A DNA stretch of 64,000 bases from Verrucomicrobiota bacterium (GTDB lineage Bacteria > Verrucomicrobiota > Verrucomicrobiia > Methylacidiphilales > JBCCWR01), in contig JBCCXA010000018.1 in assembly GCA_039192515.1 (NCBI GenBank), forward strand, positions 1 through 64,000. The letters run 5' to 3'. The notes under the pieces were generated by a model. That model saw only the letters and a list, made by a program, of their open reading frames with translations. It was not told where the DNA came from and did not search any database. Shown in pieces: positions 1-8,721 of this stretch. Every line of letters begins with the position of its first letter. Position 1 is the first letter of the stretch. A program made the position numbers and the translations under genes.

Positions 1-783
1 CGCGATCAAGAAGAAGGTCATTCTCTCAGTCTATTGCTCATTGAAGATAGCGAAAGTGACGCGGTCATCATAAAAAAACAGTTATCTACCATACCCGAAA
101 TTTCATACGTGTACCATGCTGAGTCTTTCCAGAAAACGAGACAATATCTCAAAGAGGAGCTTATAGACGTGATTTTAACTGACCTTTATCTATCGGATAG
201 TGATGGACTTGCGACCCTATATGAACTAACTAAAATATTGGACAAGGAAGTGCCCATCATTGTGCTAAGTGGTCTCAGTGATGAAGCGGTAGCTTTGGAT
301 GCAGTCATACTAGGTGCTAAGGACTATTTATTAAAAGAAGACATTGAAACTTTAAGAGGAAGTATCTTTCACAGCCTGCACCACTCCTACATGCTCAATA
401 GTAAAAAGGGCTTCACAGAAAAAAGCTTCTTTCTTCAGAAGTCTACAGGAGGTTTGATTTTTTTACTCAATAACGAATTATATATTGAAGAGGTCAAGGG
501 CATCTGTAAGCAATGCTCATCTCAAATCATTGAAAATTTTGACGGTATTCATTTTTGCGATCTCTTATATGAATCTTCTATAGGGAACAAAGACTTTTTT
601 GATCAGATAGAGGATATTAAAAAGATTCCCAATAAAGTCCTTTCATTTGAAGGCTATATCGATTGCTTCTCTAGGTCTTGCCAGCGCCATATATCCATAA
701 ATATTTCTAGAGTTGATCATAATGAAACAACGTTTCTCTGCACTGGTCTTGATATAACTAAGCCTCACAGAATCCATGTATAA
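1..783 (+). CDS. Receiver (REC)-PAS signalling protein, 5' end outside the window
   Basis: The frame is open from the first base of the window, so the N-terminus lies upstream. The visible part starts inside a response-regulator receiver: an acidic LLIEDSESD stretch, the phospho-acceptor aspartate in ILTDLYLSDSDG, and the KDYLLK lysine motif. A PAS-like segment follows, ending in CTGLDIT, and the protein stops there. It resembles the REC-PAS part of the protein at 20581-22743 along its whole length, but has no GGDEF or EAL domain. It is convergent with the response regulator at 810-1229. It is probably a cytoplasmic adaptor or phosphorelay partner; its output is not evident. The similarity suggests duplication, either with loss of the output domains or from a shorter ancestor. 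Confidence 0.85.
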   Translation, partial: RDQEEGHSLSLLLIEDSESDAVIIKKQLSTIPEISYVYHAESFQKTRQYLKEELIDVILTDLYLSDSDGLATLYELTKILDKEVPIIVLSGLSDEAVALDAVILGAKDYLLKEDIETLRGSIFHSLHHSYMLNSKKGFTEKSFFLQKSTGGLIFLLNNELYIEEVKGICKQCSSQIIENFDGIHFCDLLYESSIGNKDFFDQIEDIKKIPNKVLSFEGYIDCFSRSCQRHISINISRVDHNETTFLCTGLDITKPHRIHV

Positions 784-809
784 AAAGTGTCTTAGATAGT
801 AAAATTTTC

Positions 810-1229
810 TCAACAAAGCTCCGGAAAATGATGTTGCATCACTTTTTCCAACATCTCTACGGTTAAAGGTTTGCTTTCATAACCAGCCGCGTATAGATTA
901 TTCTTAGCCTTTTCAATATCCGCAGGATTCGTTGAAGTTGAAAGCATGAAGACCATGATCTTAGCTCTTTGAGCTTCCGGCAGCTCAGCATATCTTTCCA
1001 AAAATTCCCAACCATCCATTCCCGGCATATTAATATCGAGAAATACCAAGTCCGGCTGAGGAAAGTTACTCTCTTCATTTTTAGAAGATAAAAAATCTAA
1101 AGCTTCATAGCCATTTTGCACAGAGACGACTTTATCCGTCACGCCAGCCCTTTTAATCACCTTAGTATGCACATAGTTATCCTCTTCACTATCGTCAATA
1201 AGCAAGACCATGTTTAATTTTTTAGACAT
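810..1229 (-). CDS. Rcp1-type single-domain response regulator
   Basis: About 139 residues making one receiver domain: the IDDSEEDN acidic pocket, the phospho-acceptor D65 in FLDINMPGMDG, the LSTST switch Ser/Thr and the SKPL lysine motif. The pattern (LLIDDSEEDNYV, MPGMDGWEFL) is that of Rcp1-like regulators that pair with phytochrome-type kinases. The frame can be extended to 1271, which would overlap the kinase gene; I prefer the ATG at 1229, 16 bases after the kinase stop, because the extra N-terminal residues are not receiver-like. It is the last gene of the Kai-linked run and probably receives phosphate from the kinase just upstream. With no effector domain it must act through another protein. 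Confidence 0.9.
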   Translation of the reverse strand: MSKKLNMVLLIDDSEEDNYVHTKVIKRAGVTDKVVSVQNGYEALDFLSSKNEESNFPQPDLVFLDINMPGMDGWEFLERYAELPEAQRAKIMVFMLSTSTNPADIEKAKNNLYAAGYESKPLTVEMLEKVMQHHFPELC

Positions 1230-1245
1230 CATACAGAGAGTGAAG

Positions 1246-3123
1246 CTAACGATGCGAAGTATTGCGAGCAATAGAAAACCTAAAGTTACTGCCCCTACCC
1301 AACTCTGAGTCTACCCAAATGCGCCCTCCATGGAACTCAGTAATCTTTCTGCAATGAGCTAAACCTATACCAGATCCTTCATACTTGCTTTGAGAATGGA
1401 GCCTTTTAAATATTTGGAATATTTTTTCTTGGGACTCTGAAGAAATACCAATTCCATTATCCTTTACCGAGAAAATCCAATGCGTTTGATCACTAGTGGA
1501 TGAAATACTGACGATCACCCCATGGTCATTTTGGCGGAACTTAATAGCATTCGATAGCAGATTTTGGAATAGCAAGCGTAGCATCGACCGGTCTCCCGTA
1601 ACTTTAGGAAGGTCATATATCTGTATCATAGCTTTCTGGCTTTCAATCGTTGCGCTCATGTCCTCAGAGACCTCATCTACAAGCATGTTACAATCAATCT
1701 CTTCTAGACGTAAATTTTTGCCAAGTCTGGAGTAATCCAATAAAGCTTGAATCAAATGACTCATACGATTTGAAGCACGGGTAAGAAATTCTAAATAAGT
1801 TACGGCTTCACCTTCGAGCTTATCTCCATATTCTACCGCTAATAGCTCGGAAAAATTTTTAATGGAACGCAATGGCTCTTGTAAATCATGAGAGGCTATG
1901 TAAGCAAATTGCTCTAACTCCTTATTGCTTTCGAGTAACTTCACTTGAATCTCTTTTAGCGGTGTAATATCTATATGACTACCAACCATACGAACGGGCC
2001 TTCCCTCCCTATCCCATTCGATGACTTTTCCTCGACAAAAAACCCATACAATACTGCCATCTTTGTGAAAGTACCTCACCTCATTATGAAACGGCACCTC
2101 TCCCTTGCTTGTAACATGTTGGTCAAAGAGTTCAAAGACACCCGGCAAATCATCTGGGTAGATAATTTTCTGCCAAGAAGAAGGGTGATTTTCCATTTCG
2201 TGATCTTCATAGCCAAACATTCTTTTAAAAGCAGGGCTCAGATACTCTTGGTCATCTTGGATGAACCAGTCCCAATATCCTGCTAATGTTCCCTCTAATA
2301 CCGCTTCAAAGGCAGCATTTTTAGATAAATATTTTTTTTCTGCCCTTTTTCTTTCCGTGATATCCACACAAGTTGATGAGCTATGCAGAATTTTCCCTTC
2401 ACTATCCTTCACAGCAGCTACCTTTAAAACAACAGGAATGCCTCTTCCATCCTTATGCTTTAGGCTTAGTTCCTTGTCTACTAGTTTGCCTTCTCGCCTA
2501 AATGTCTCAAATGCTTTCCGAGCTTCCTCTAGGCATTCTTCACCATAAATACTAAAGATCTTTTTGCCGATTAAGTCTTCTTTTGCATGATACCCTAATT
2601 TGTGAACAAGCATGTTATTGCAATTGATGATTTTAGCAGTCTCAGGATCTAAGTTCATATGCATAACAGGGGATTCTTCATAAAGAGTTTTGTATTTTTT
2701 TTCGCTTAACTCTAATTTTGTAGAGAGTTCTTTGCTGAAAGTGATATCCTCAAAAATAAGAAGAAAATAGCCATGACCACCTTGCTTTAGCGACTTGGCA
2801 GTTAACCTGCACCAAATGGTTGAACCTCTCTTTGTTAGACAACGACATTCGGAAACAAAATCGTTCAATGCGCCTGACAACCATTGATCACATAAATTCT
2901 GTAGATCACCTTTTTCATCTTGCTCAATAGAATCAGTTATAAAGCGAGAATTTAAAACCTGATGATCTGACTCGAATAAGGTCTCATAAGCATGGTTGGT
3001 GAACAGCCGCTTTCCATGACTGTCAAATAGATTTACAGCTATGGGCAAATGATCATAAGAATCAGCCAGTGCTTCTAGATATTGTGAGCATTTCCCTGAC
3101 TGATTACTGTTCTCATTCAACAT
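1246..3123 (-). CDS. Multi-PAS sensor histidine kinase
   Basis: 625 residues, no clear membrane segment, so cytoplasmic. Order: PAS about 17-130, PAS about 141-258 (ending VDITERK), a PAS_3-type domain about 270-392 (ending GSHIDIT), HisKA with H412 in ASHDLQEPLR, then HATPase_c with the N-box LLSNAIKF, DNGIGIS and GSGIGLA boxes. The FAYIASHDLQEPLR type of H-box is that of Cph1/bacteriophytochrome-like kinases, which use Rcp1-type regulators; exactly such a regulator follows. It lies downstream of kaiC and the KaiB-like gene, separated from the latter by about 220 bases that could hold its own promoter. I infer that it is the output kinase of the Kai module. No GAF/PHY photosensor domain is visible. 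Confidence 0.93.
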   Translation of the reverse strand: MLNENSNQSGKCSQYLEALADSYDHLPIAVNLFDSHGKRLFTNHAYETLFESDHQVLNSRFITDSIEQDEKGDLQNLCDQWLSGALNDFVSECRCLTKRGSTIWCRLTAKSLKQGGHGYFLLIFEDITFSKELSTKLELSEKKYKTLYEESPVMHMNLDPETAKIINCNNMLVHKLGYHAKEDLIGKKIFSIYGEECLEEARKAFETFRREGKLVDKELSLKHKDGRGIPVVLKVAAVKDSEGKILHSSSTCVDITERKRAEKKYLSKNAAFEAVLEGTLAGYWDWFIQDDQEYLSPAFKRMFGYEDHEMENHPSSWQKIIYPDDLPGVFELFDQHVTSKGEVPFHNEVRYFHKDGSIVWVFCRGKVIEWDREGRPVRMVGSHIDITPLKEIQVKLLESNKELEQFAYIASHDLQEPLRSIKNFSELLAVEYGDKLEGEAVTYLEFLTRASNRMSHLIQALLDYSRLGKNLRLEEIDCNMLVDEVSEDMSATIESQKAMIQIYDLPKVTGDRSMLRLLFQNLLSNAIKFRQNDHGVIVSISSTSDQTHWIFSVKDNGIGISSESQEKIFQIFKRLHSQSKYEGSGIGLAHCRKITEFHGGRIWVDSELGRGSNFRFSIARNTSHR

Positions 3124-3342
3124 ATTTACTTGAAGTAGTGATGCAAAAATAACTAATAACTTATCTGATTGTAAACAACTAAGTCTATCCAGGGAGTAGA
3201 TTGCAGGTTTAGTGCTATTTACTGCTTATGCAAAAATGCGCAGCCTCTTTGCCAGTAGCTAAATTCACTATGTACTTAGTCAGAATTGGCTGAGAGTTAA
3301 AAAGAATTTAATCCAACAATCCCTATCAATTTATAAAACACG

Positions 3343-3714
3343 TTAATCTTTCAAAATACGATTGGTCCCATTAAGGTTTTTCATATAAGACCTAGACTTT
3401 TTAATAATGCTATTCGATTTGGCTCTCACTGAAATGCCTCTAATCATTGCTTCTAGGGCCCATCCAAATTGCTCATTTTCTGTATAATCACCAATAAAAC
3501 GTGTATCAAATTCTTGGTAGGTGATCTGCAGTGTAGGAATCGCCATCACACGAAATACCTCCGCAAGATCAGGCTCTTGTTCTACGACGACAACCACTAT
3601 CTTGTAGGGGATACGGAGATGATACTCACAAAACATGGATAACCGACTGATGAGCCAATCGGAATTGGTAGTGTCTTTGGAGATAAACATCCGTATTTGG
3701 CACTCTTCATCCAT
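3343..3714 (-). CDS. Divergent KaiB-like (thioredoxin-fold) protein
   Basis: 123 residues. The first 90 follow the KaiB/SasA-sensor pattern: a strand (RMFISKD) then TNSD where KaiB has TPNS, a helix, a hydrophobic strand (IVVVVVEQEPDLAE) matching KaiB's IDV..PQLAE, and AIPTLQI matching ATPTL. The LPPP..RIIGDL region of KaiB is replaced by an FIGDYTEN segment, and a basic tail of about 30 residues is added. It sits between kaiC and the histidine kinase. The cyanobacterial kinase SasA has such a domain fused at its N-terminus; here the downstream kinase lacks it, so this may be a stand-alone SasA-type sensor or a second KaiB. Family assignment is fairly firm; the role is inferred. Confidence 0.8.
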   Translation of the reverse strand: MDEECQIRMFISKDTTNSDWLISRLSMFCEYHLRIPYKIVVVVVEQEPDLAEVFRVMAIPTLQITYQEFDTRFIGDYTENEQFGWALEAMIRGISVRAKSNSIIKKSRSYMKNLNGTNRILKD

Positions 3715-3812
3715 CGCTTTCCAAAGATATAGGGCAGGCTAGACAAGGCAAATAGAATTTGCCAGCAGCGTTGTTAACTACCCGTGCTGTGAAACTCAAA
3801 AACGCTTACCCC

Positions 3813-5315
3813 TTACATAGAATCTTTAAATAGACCGTCCATGCGATCAATTTCGCTATCACTCATATGAATAGGATTACCAGCAAGAATACCTGTTACA
3901 TTCCGAAACGGTTTTCCCACATGCATTCCACTATTATCAATCGTAAACTCCCGAATCTGTTTATCATGCATAGAGCCACGCATTTTCAGAACCGTTAAAC
4001 CACGTCTCATCTCTCCGTTCACTTCTACGTACCTCAGGAGAATGATGGAATCCGTTAAGGTTGAAATATGGGTTTCGGTAATGGAAGAGCCCCCGAGTAA
4101 GGAGGAAGTTGTTGAAGTAAAAAGCCCAGCTATCTCCTCGTGCTTAATAAAAGATGTTAATCCAATAATAAATTCTCGAAAAGCCTTTTGTGTAGAAGTT
4201 CTTTCTAGCGCTGAGAGACTGTCCACAGCCACCCGGGTTGGTTTAAAAGATTCAACTTCATTCTTAATTTCTAGCAAGTGATCCTCTAAACCAGAGGTCT
4301 CTGGATATTTGCAAACCACTTTTAGCTTACCCTCTTGCTCTAGCTGAGCATAATTAATTCCCCATCCTTCGGCATTTCGGTAGAGCTGCTCTCGGCTTTC
4401 CTCAAAAGCAAGCAATAGGCAACGGTCTCCTTCATTCGGGCAAGCTCCCGCGAAGTGAGTTGCGGTTAAAGTTTTACCCGTTCCAGTGGCTCCCGATACC
4501 AGAATAATGGAATCTCGGAAATAACCACCACAGCACATATCATCAATCACATCTATACCCGAAGAAATGCGCACAGCAGAGGATCTCTGTTTCAACTCTA
4601 TGCCAGAGAGAGGCAAAATCACAATTCCTTGTTTAGGAGTGATAGTAAAAGGCCATTCACCCTTTTGGTGCTTAGTCCCTCTGAATTTTAAAATCTCAAT
4701 GGTCCTCCTTCGTTTTTCCTCTTCCAAAACATTGCGAAAAATAATCACATTGTCGGCAACAAACTCTTCCACCCCAAAACGAGAAATCTCTCCGTATTCT
4801 TGACTTCTTTCCGCGGTAAGAATGGAAGTCACATTAAATTCTTTTAGGGCATGGCTGATTCTAAATAGTTCCTGGCGAACAATACGCGCATTGGAAAGTT
4901 GATTGAAAATGGCTCCAAGCGAATCGAGCGAAACACGCTTGGCATCTATTTTTTTGATCGCATTTTCGATTCTAGCCAACAAAGCGCCTAGGTCGTAATT
5001 TCCGGATTCCACAACATGTTGACCAGGCACAGGGGAAGCGTCCACAAATAGCCATTTACCTTCTTTTTCCCACTGGGCGATATTCCAACCAAAGGTGGCC
5101 ATATTCGTCCTGATGTCTTTTGCCGACTCCTCAAAAGTAACAAAAACTCCTGTTTCACCGCTATTTGTAATGCCTTCAGCTAAAAACTGGGAGGCAAATA
5201 CAGTTTTAGCGCTCCCGGCAGTCCCCGACACTAAGGTCGTTCTTCCTTGGGGAATTCCTCCATGGGATATGAGATCTAGTCCCGGAATATGAGTCACATG
5301 TTTATCAACTACCAT
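3813..5315 (-). CDS. kaiC: Circadian clock ATPase/autokinase KaiC (two RecA-like domains)
   Basis: 500 residues in two RecA/DnaB-like halves, CI and CII. Walker A motifs are GTAGSAKT (31-38) and GATGTGKT (275-282); the catalytic glutamate pairs are in VTFEES (62-63) and LAFEES (305-306). The CII phosphorylation segment SITETHIST carries T413, S418 and T419, matching T426, S431 and T432 of Synechococcus KaiC in spacing and identity. So all residues needed for autophosphorylation and dephosphorylation are present. The C-terminal tail (GNPIH onward) is about 20 residues, shorter than in Synechococcus, so the KaiA-binding peptide may differ. It lies between kaiB (61 bases upstream) and a KaiB-like gene. 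The ATG at 5315 is preceded by a GGGGAG ribosome site at slightly long spacing. Confidence 0.96.
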   Translation of the reverse strand: MVVDKHVTHIPGLDLISHGGIPQGRTTLVSGTAGSAKTVFASQFLAEGITNSGETGVFVTFEESAKDIRTNMATFGWNIAQWEKEGKWLFVDASPVPGQHVVESGNYDLGALLARIENAIKKIDAKRVSLDSLGAIFNQLSNARIVRQELFRISHALKEFNVTSILTAERSQEYGEISRFGVEEFVADNVIIFRNVLEEEKRRRTIEILKFRGTKHQKGEWPFTITPKQGIVILPLSGIELKQRSSAVRISSGIDVIDDMCCGGYFRDSIILVSGATGTGKTLTATHFAGACPNEGDRCLLLAFEESREQLYRNAEGWGINYAQLEQEGKLKVVCKYPETSGLEDHLLEIKNEVESFKPTRVAVDSLSALERTSTQKAFREFIIGLTSFIKHEEIAGLFTSTTSSLLGGSSITETHISTLTDSIILLRYVEVNGEMRRGLTVLKMRGSMHDKQIREFTIDNSGMHVGKPFRNVTGILAGNPIHMSDSEIDRMDGLFKDSM

Positions 5316-5376
5316 AAATTATATAGATTTCTCCCCTTTCTGTGTTTTTGATCTAGCTAATAGTAATAAAATAAAA

Positions 5377-5667
5377 TTATTCAGAGGATCTGAGATCAAG
5401 CCCTACTAATACCTTTTCTACACTTGATAAATCTCCAATGATTCTTTTAAGTGGGGGTGGTAGCTCTTTAATGAGAGTTGGGGTCGCTAAGATTCGCTCA
5501 TCTTCAGCTAATTGTGGTTTTTCAAAAATATCAATAATTTCCAACTCATACTGACCGTCTAATTCCTTCTCACAGACTTCGCGAATATTTGCAGCAGCTT
5601 TCTCAGAATTTGACGTTACTCCTGCTACATATAACCTCAGTTTGAGCTTATTCTTATTATCCTGCAC
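5377..5667 (-). CDS. kaiB: Circadian clock protein KaiB
   Basis: 96 residues, a near-textbook KaiB: LRLYVAGVTSNS, a helix, LEIIDIFEKPQLAEDE, then ILATPTLIKELPPP and RIIGDLSSVEKVLVGLDL. This is the fold-switching thioredoxin-like protein that binds phosphorylated KaiC and promotes dephosphorylation. The C-terminal acidic tail of the cyanobacterial protein is absent; this one stops soon after GLDL. The start is a GTG at 5667. It sits between the receiver/KaiA-like gene (50 bases upstream) and kaiC (61 bases downstream) and is very probably cotranscribed with both. Confidence 0.96.
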   Translation of the reverse strand: MQDNKNKLKLRLYVAGVTSNSEKAAANIREVCEKELDGQYELEIIDIFEKPQLAEDERILATPTLIKELPPPLKRIIGDLSSVEKVLVGLDLRSSE

Positions 5668-5717
5668 GCCAGTATGTTTAGTTCTTTCTCAAAAAATATT
5701 CAATAGAAACTTTTAAA

Positions 5718-6563
5718 TCATGCGAAATGGCCGTTACTTGTACCCAATGAATTGGTTCGATAGAAAAGGACTAACTGACCAAGCAGTTGAATGAGACAAT
5801 ATTTTCCCTCTTCCATATAGACATTATTCTTGATTTCATTGAAGGACTGCTTTCTCTTAATGGCCGCAGTGTGAATACGAATAACATCTCTGGGTGTTCC
5901 TTTAAGAAAGCCTATTTGTTCTGCAAGGTCTGTTAAAGACTCGGATAAATCAGCCTCTACTTTATAAGCCCTGATCTCGATAGCCAAATCCAATACATCT
6001 GCATAGCGATCAATAAGAGCTTCCCACTCTTGAGGAGCTGAATGGTGTAACTCGGGCATTCCATAGGCTTTGGCAGTGACGGAAACATCTTTTTCTTCTG
6101 ATAAATGTCTCAACCTAACAAAGCTTTTTTCCTTTAACTGAAGCTCGCGAGCTTGGTCTTTTTGCCTCTGCATAGCAGCCCGTTGTGAAGCATAAAGAAT
6201 CGAACGAATGAGGGCTTGTGAGTTAATTGTATTTTTGAGGAGGTAGTCTTGAGCACCTCTTTTTAAACACTCTACAGCTGTTTCTTGGTTCTCTAAGCCT
6301 GATAAAACAATAATGGGAATCGATTGCATGCATTCATAGATTTTATCAAACGTATCTACTCCATGGATATCAGGTAAAGATAGGTCAAGAAGCACGAGAT
6401 CAAATTTTCCCTCCACAAACATCTCCAATGCCTCTCGAGCTAATTCTGCTTTATGAAGCTTAAAATCTTGGTCAAATGGATAAACTGTCTGCTTATTGTA
6501 AAGATATTTTTCAATAATCTTTTGGTCAGCGGGGTTATCCTCAATTACTAATATATGAAACAT
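5718..6563 (-). CDS. Receiver protein with KaiA-like C-terminal domain (candidate KaiA/KaiA3 counterpart)
   Basis: 281 residues. Residues 1-125 are an intact receiver with acidic residues in VIEDN, phospho-acceptor D60 in LLDLSLPD, LSG and DYLLK. A linker with charged helix (130-160) follows. Residues about 179-271 form an all-helical domain: ALIDRYADVLDLA, then LAEQIGFL, PRDVIRIHTAAI, and LIQLLGQLVLFYRTN. The last two segments echo the KaiA C-terminal bundle (V.EIH..L and LID.IAHL..MYR..). The order receiver plus KaiA-like bundle matches KaiA (pseudo-receiver) and Synechocystis KaiA3 (true receiver). It is the first gene of the kaiB-kaiC run. Receiver identity is certain; the KaiA assignment rests on motif spacing read by eye plus gene context. 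Confidence 0.85.
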   Translation of the reverse strand: MFHILVIEDNPADQKIIEKYLYNKQTVYPFDQDFKLHKAELAREALEMFVEGKFDLVLLDLSLPDIHGVDTFDKIYECMQSIPIIVLSGLENQETAVECLKRGAQDYLLKNTINSQALIRSILYASQRAAMQRQKDQARELQLKEKSFVRLRHLSEEKDVSVTAKAYGMPELHHSAPQEWEALIDRYADVLDLAIEIRAYKVEADLSESLTDLAEQIGFLKGTPRDVIRIHTAAIKRKQSFNEIKNNVYMEEGKYCLIQLLGQLVLFYRTNSLGTSNGHFA

Positions 6564-6844
6564 TTGGCTCTCTATTTCTATGTCGTAAGATAGTCATTCG
6601 TTGCTACTCTGGTCAAATATATTTAAACTAACTAAAGAGGTCTTCTAAAGAAAAAATTAGGCTCATTCATTAAATAGATATTAACCTCACTTAATGATAT
6701 ACTACATTTGAATAGAAATCACTTATCTATCATTTTTTTAATTAATGAATTAAAATATCATTGATTATTATAAATTGTTTATCATTTCTTTAGGTGTATG
6801 GCCGAACTAGTTCCTAAGTTATAGACCTCATTCTGTTGGGTAGG

Positions 6845-8217
6845 ATATGGAAATTTATACCATCGGCCGATCACGCCATATGGGATTGGGAAATTAAGAC
6901 GCAAACCTTTCTCTTCAGTGAAAAACTGGTTTATATTTTGAGATACATCCAAAAAAATTCAGGAGCTTGCTCCCAATAAACTTGAGAGACTGATTCATCC
7001 AAAAGACTTATCCTCCATGCAAAAAGCTCTGGATAGCTAACCAGCTCTTATGAATCCGAGCACTGCATGCTGACTCGTTCAGGTGAATGGATTTGAATTT
7101 TTGAAACAGGTAAAATAGTCGAAACCGATAGACTTCAACGAGCTGTAAGATTTACGGGTATCTGCTAAAACATCACAAAGCGGAAAGTTAAGACCGAGGA
7201 AGATTTAAAGGCTTTCAAATTGGAAGTCTTGGGGCTCTTGGCAAGAGGAATCGCTCACGATCTTAATAACATCCTTACGGCAATCAATCTAAACATTGAA
7301 AGTGTCATGAAGGATTACCTTACCCAGAAAGAACAGAAAGAAGTTCTCCAAGAAAGCCAAGAAACTTCCCTAAGAGCAAAAGAACAATCCAAAAGGCTGC
7401 TCGCTTTTTCGAAGGGCGGTAATTCGGATCCTTAGATTATCAATCTAGGACTAGTAGTAGTGGATGCGGTTGACTTCGCCTTACGCGACACCATGCTCAA
7501 AGCTGTTTAAAATTCAAGGTCACTTACCTTCTGTTCTCCTAGACGTTAGACAATTCCAGCAAGTCATTGATAACATAGCTATTAATGCCTGAGAGGCCAG
7601 TCCAGAGGGGAGTAAATTCATCGTCCAGATAGATAAAGTCCTCTTAAAGCATCATCAAGTTTCTCATTTAGTTAAGGGGGAATACCTCAAGCTTAGCTTT
7701 ACCGATGAGGGCAGTGGCCTATTCACACGGACACTATGCAAAATCTTTGACCCTTACTACACAACGAAATCTTACGGCAACGGTATTGGTCTAGCCACTT
7801 GTTATGCTGTGATTAATAAGCATAATGGTTGTATTCAGGTTGAGTCTCAAATTGGTAAGGGTTCCACTTTCACGGTTTATCTACCTACCACGGAGCTATC
7901 ACCCATCATTCCTGAGGCTAATGCCCCTGATTTAGAATCAAGACCCGCCAAAATACTTCTCATTGACGACGAAAAGGCCATTCCTGTCGGTTTGGAACAC
8001 ACCTTAGGAAAAGAAGATTATATCATCCACTCAACAGATAGCGGCCATGACGGGATAGATGCGGTTTTTCTGTGACATTAATCCTATCTAAATGATAAAC
8101 GTCAAAAGTGATGGGACACAGGCTATTTAGCTTTCCTATCAGGATGCTCTGGTTTTCAAGGGAGCCATAGTAAAAAAACTTGATGTAACACGCGCCCATA
8201 AACAATTAGATAAATAG
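6845..8217 (+). pseudogene. Decayed PAS-histidine kinase-receiver hybrid gene
   Basis: Reading in order gives pieces of one hybrid kinase interrupted by stops and frame changes. A PAS_3 start (AIWDWEIKTQ, about 6876) is followed by RLIHPKDLSSMQKALD near 6990 and by RSGEWI then a TGA where PAS_3 has W (about 7093). RFTGIC then TAA lies near 7150, and a HisKA box GIAHDLNNIL at about 7247-7276. Then come a broken region, an N-box FQQVIDNIAINA then TGA near 7590, DPYYTTKSYGNGIGLAT at about 7750-7800, and SQIGKGSTFTVYLP. A receiver start (ILLIDDEKA) near 7960 and a receiver end (KGAIVKKLDVTRAHKQLD) before 8217 close it. The intact relative is the hybrid kinase at 60167-62506. Bases 6564-6844 upstream are AT-rich with nothing recognisable. 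Confidence 0.9.
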
Positions 8218-8358
8218 ACTAGCCCCCCAACAACTGACGGTTACTCCTTTTTCTGCAAGGTTCCAAGAACAATGGATTTTTTCACATTATAAAATTAAAG
8301 ATCTGCTCATTCGGGACGATTCTTAAGGTCCATTATATCAATCTACTATTAAACGATT

Positions 8359-8721
8359 ATGCCTTTAAATACCAATCTAGATGCGGCCAAAGGGTTCCTT
8401 TCTTTAGGTATGCTTGATGAAGCTCTCACTCAACTTGAGGAACTACCCAGTCGTCATAAAGATGACTCTGCTGTCTCCTGTCTAAATATCGAAATTCACC
8501 TCAGAAAGGAGTCCCATGAGATAGCCTTTACTCTATTGGATGAATTTAGGAATAAATACGGTGAAAATGAAATGTGGCATCTCTTTAAAGCACGTTTACA
8601 TGCAAAGCGAGGTGAAAAGGAGATTGCCAAAGATCATGTGAGACTTGTTTCAGAAATGACTGCGGAGTGCTATAATCAAATCATTGAATGCCAAGAACTC
8701 AAGTCTATATGGCAACCATAA
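8359..8721 (+). CDS. Small TPR-like protein
   Basis: 120 residues, cytoplasmic, with no signal peptide. The sequence forms helical pairs of TPR type: AKGFLSLGMLDEALTQLEELP, a second pair around SCLNIEIHLRKESHEIAFTLLDEF, and WHLFKARLHAKRGEKEIAKDHV. This suggests a scaffold, with no catalytic motif. It follows the decayed kinase gene and precedes a secreted TPR-like protein on the same strand. No specific partner can be named. The ATG is in a reasonable position; the gene may be independent of its neighbours. Confidence 0.7.
   Translation: MPLNTNLDAAKGFLSLGMLDEALTQLEELPSRHKDDSAVSCLNIEIHLRKESHEIAFTLLDEFRNKYGENEMWHLFKARLHAKRGEKEIAKDHVRLVSEMTAECYNQIIECQELKSIWQP

Noticed and set aside
7809..8075. 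Kinase C-terminus/receiver open frame as an independent gene
   Set aside because: It continues a larger broken kinase frame upstream and downstream, so it belongs to the pseudogene.
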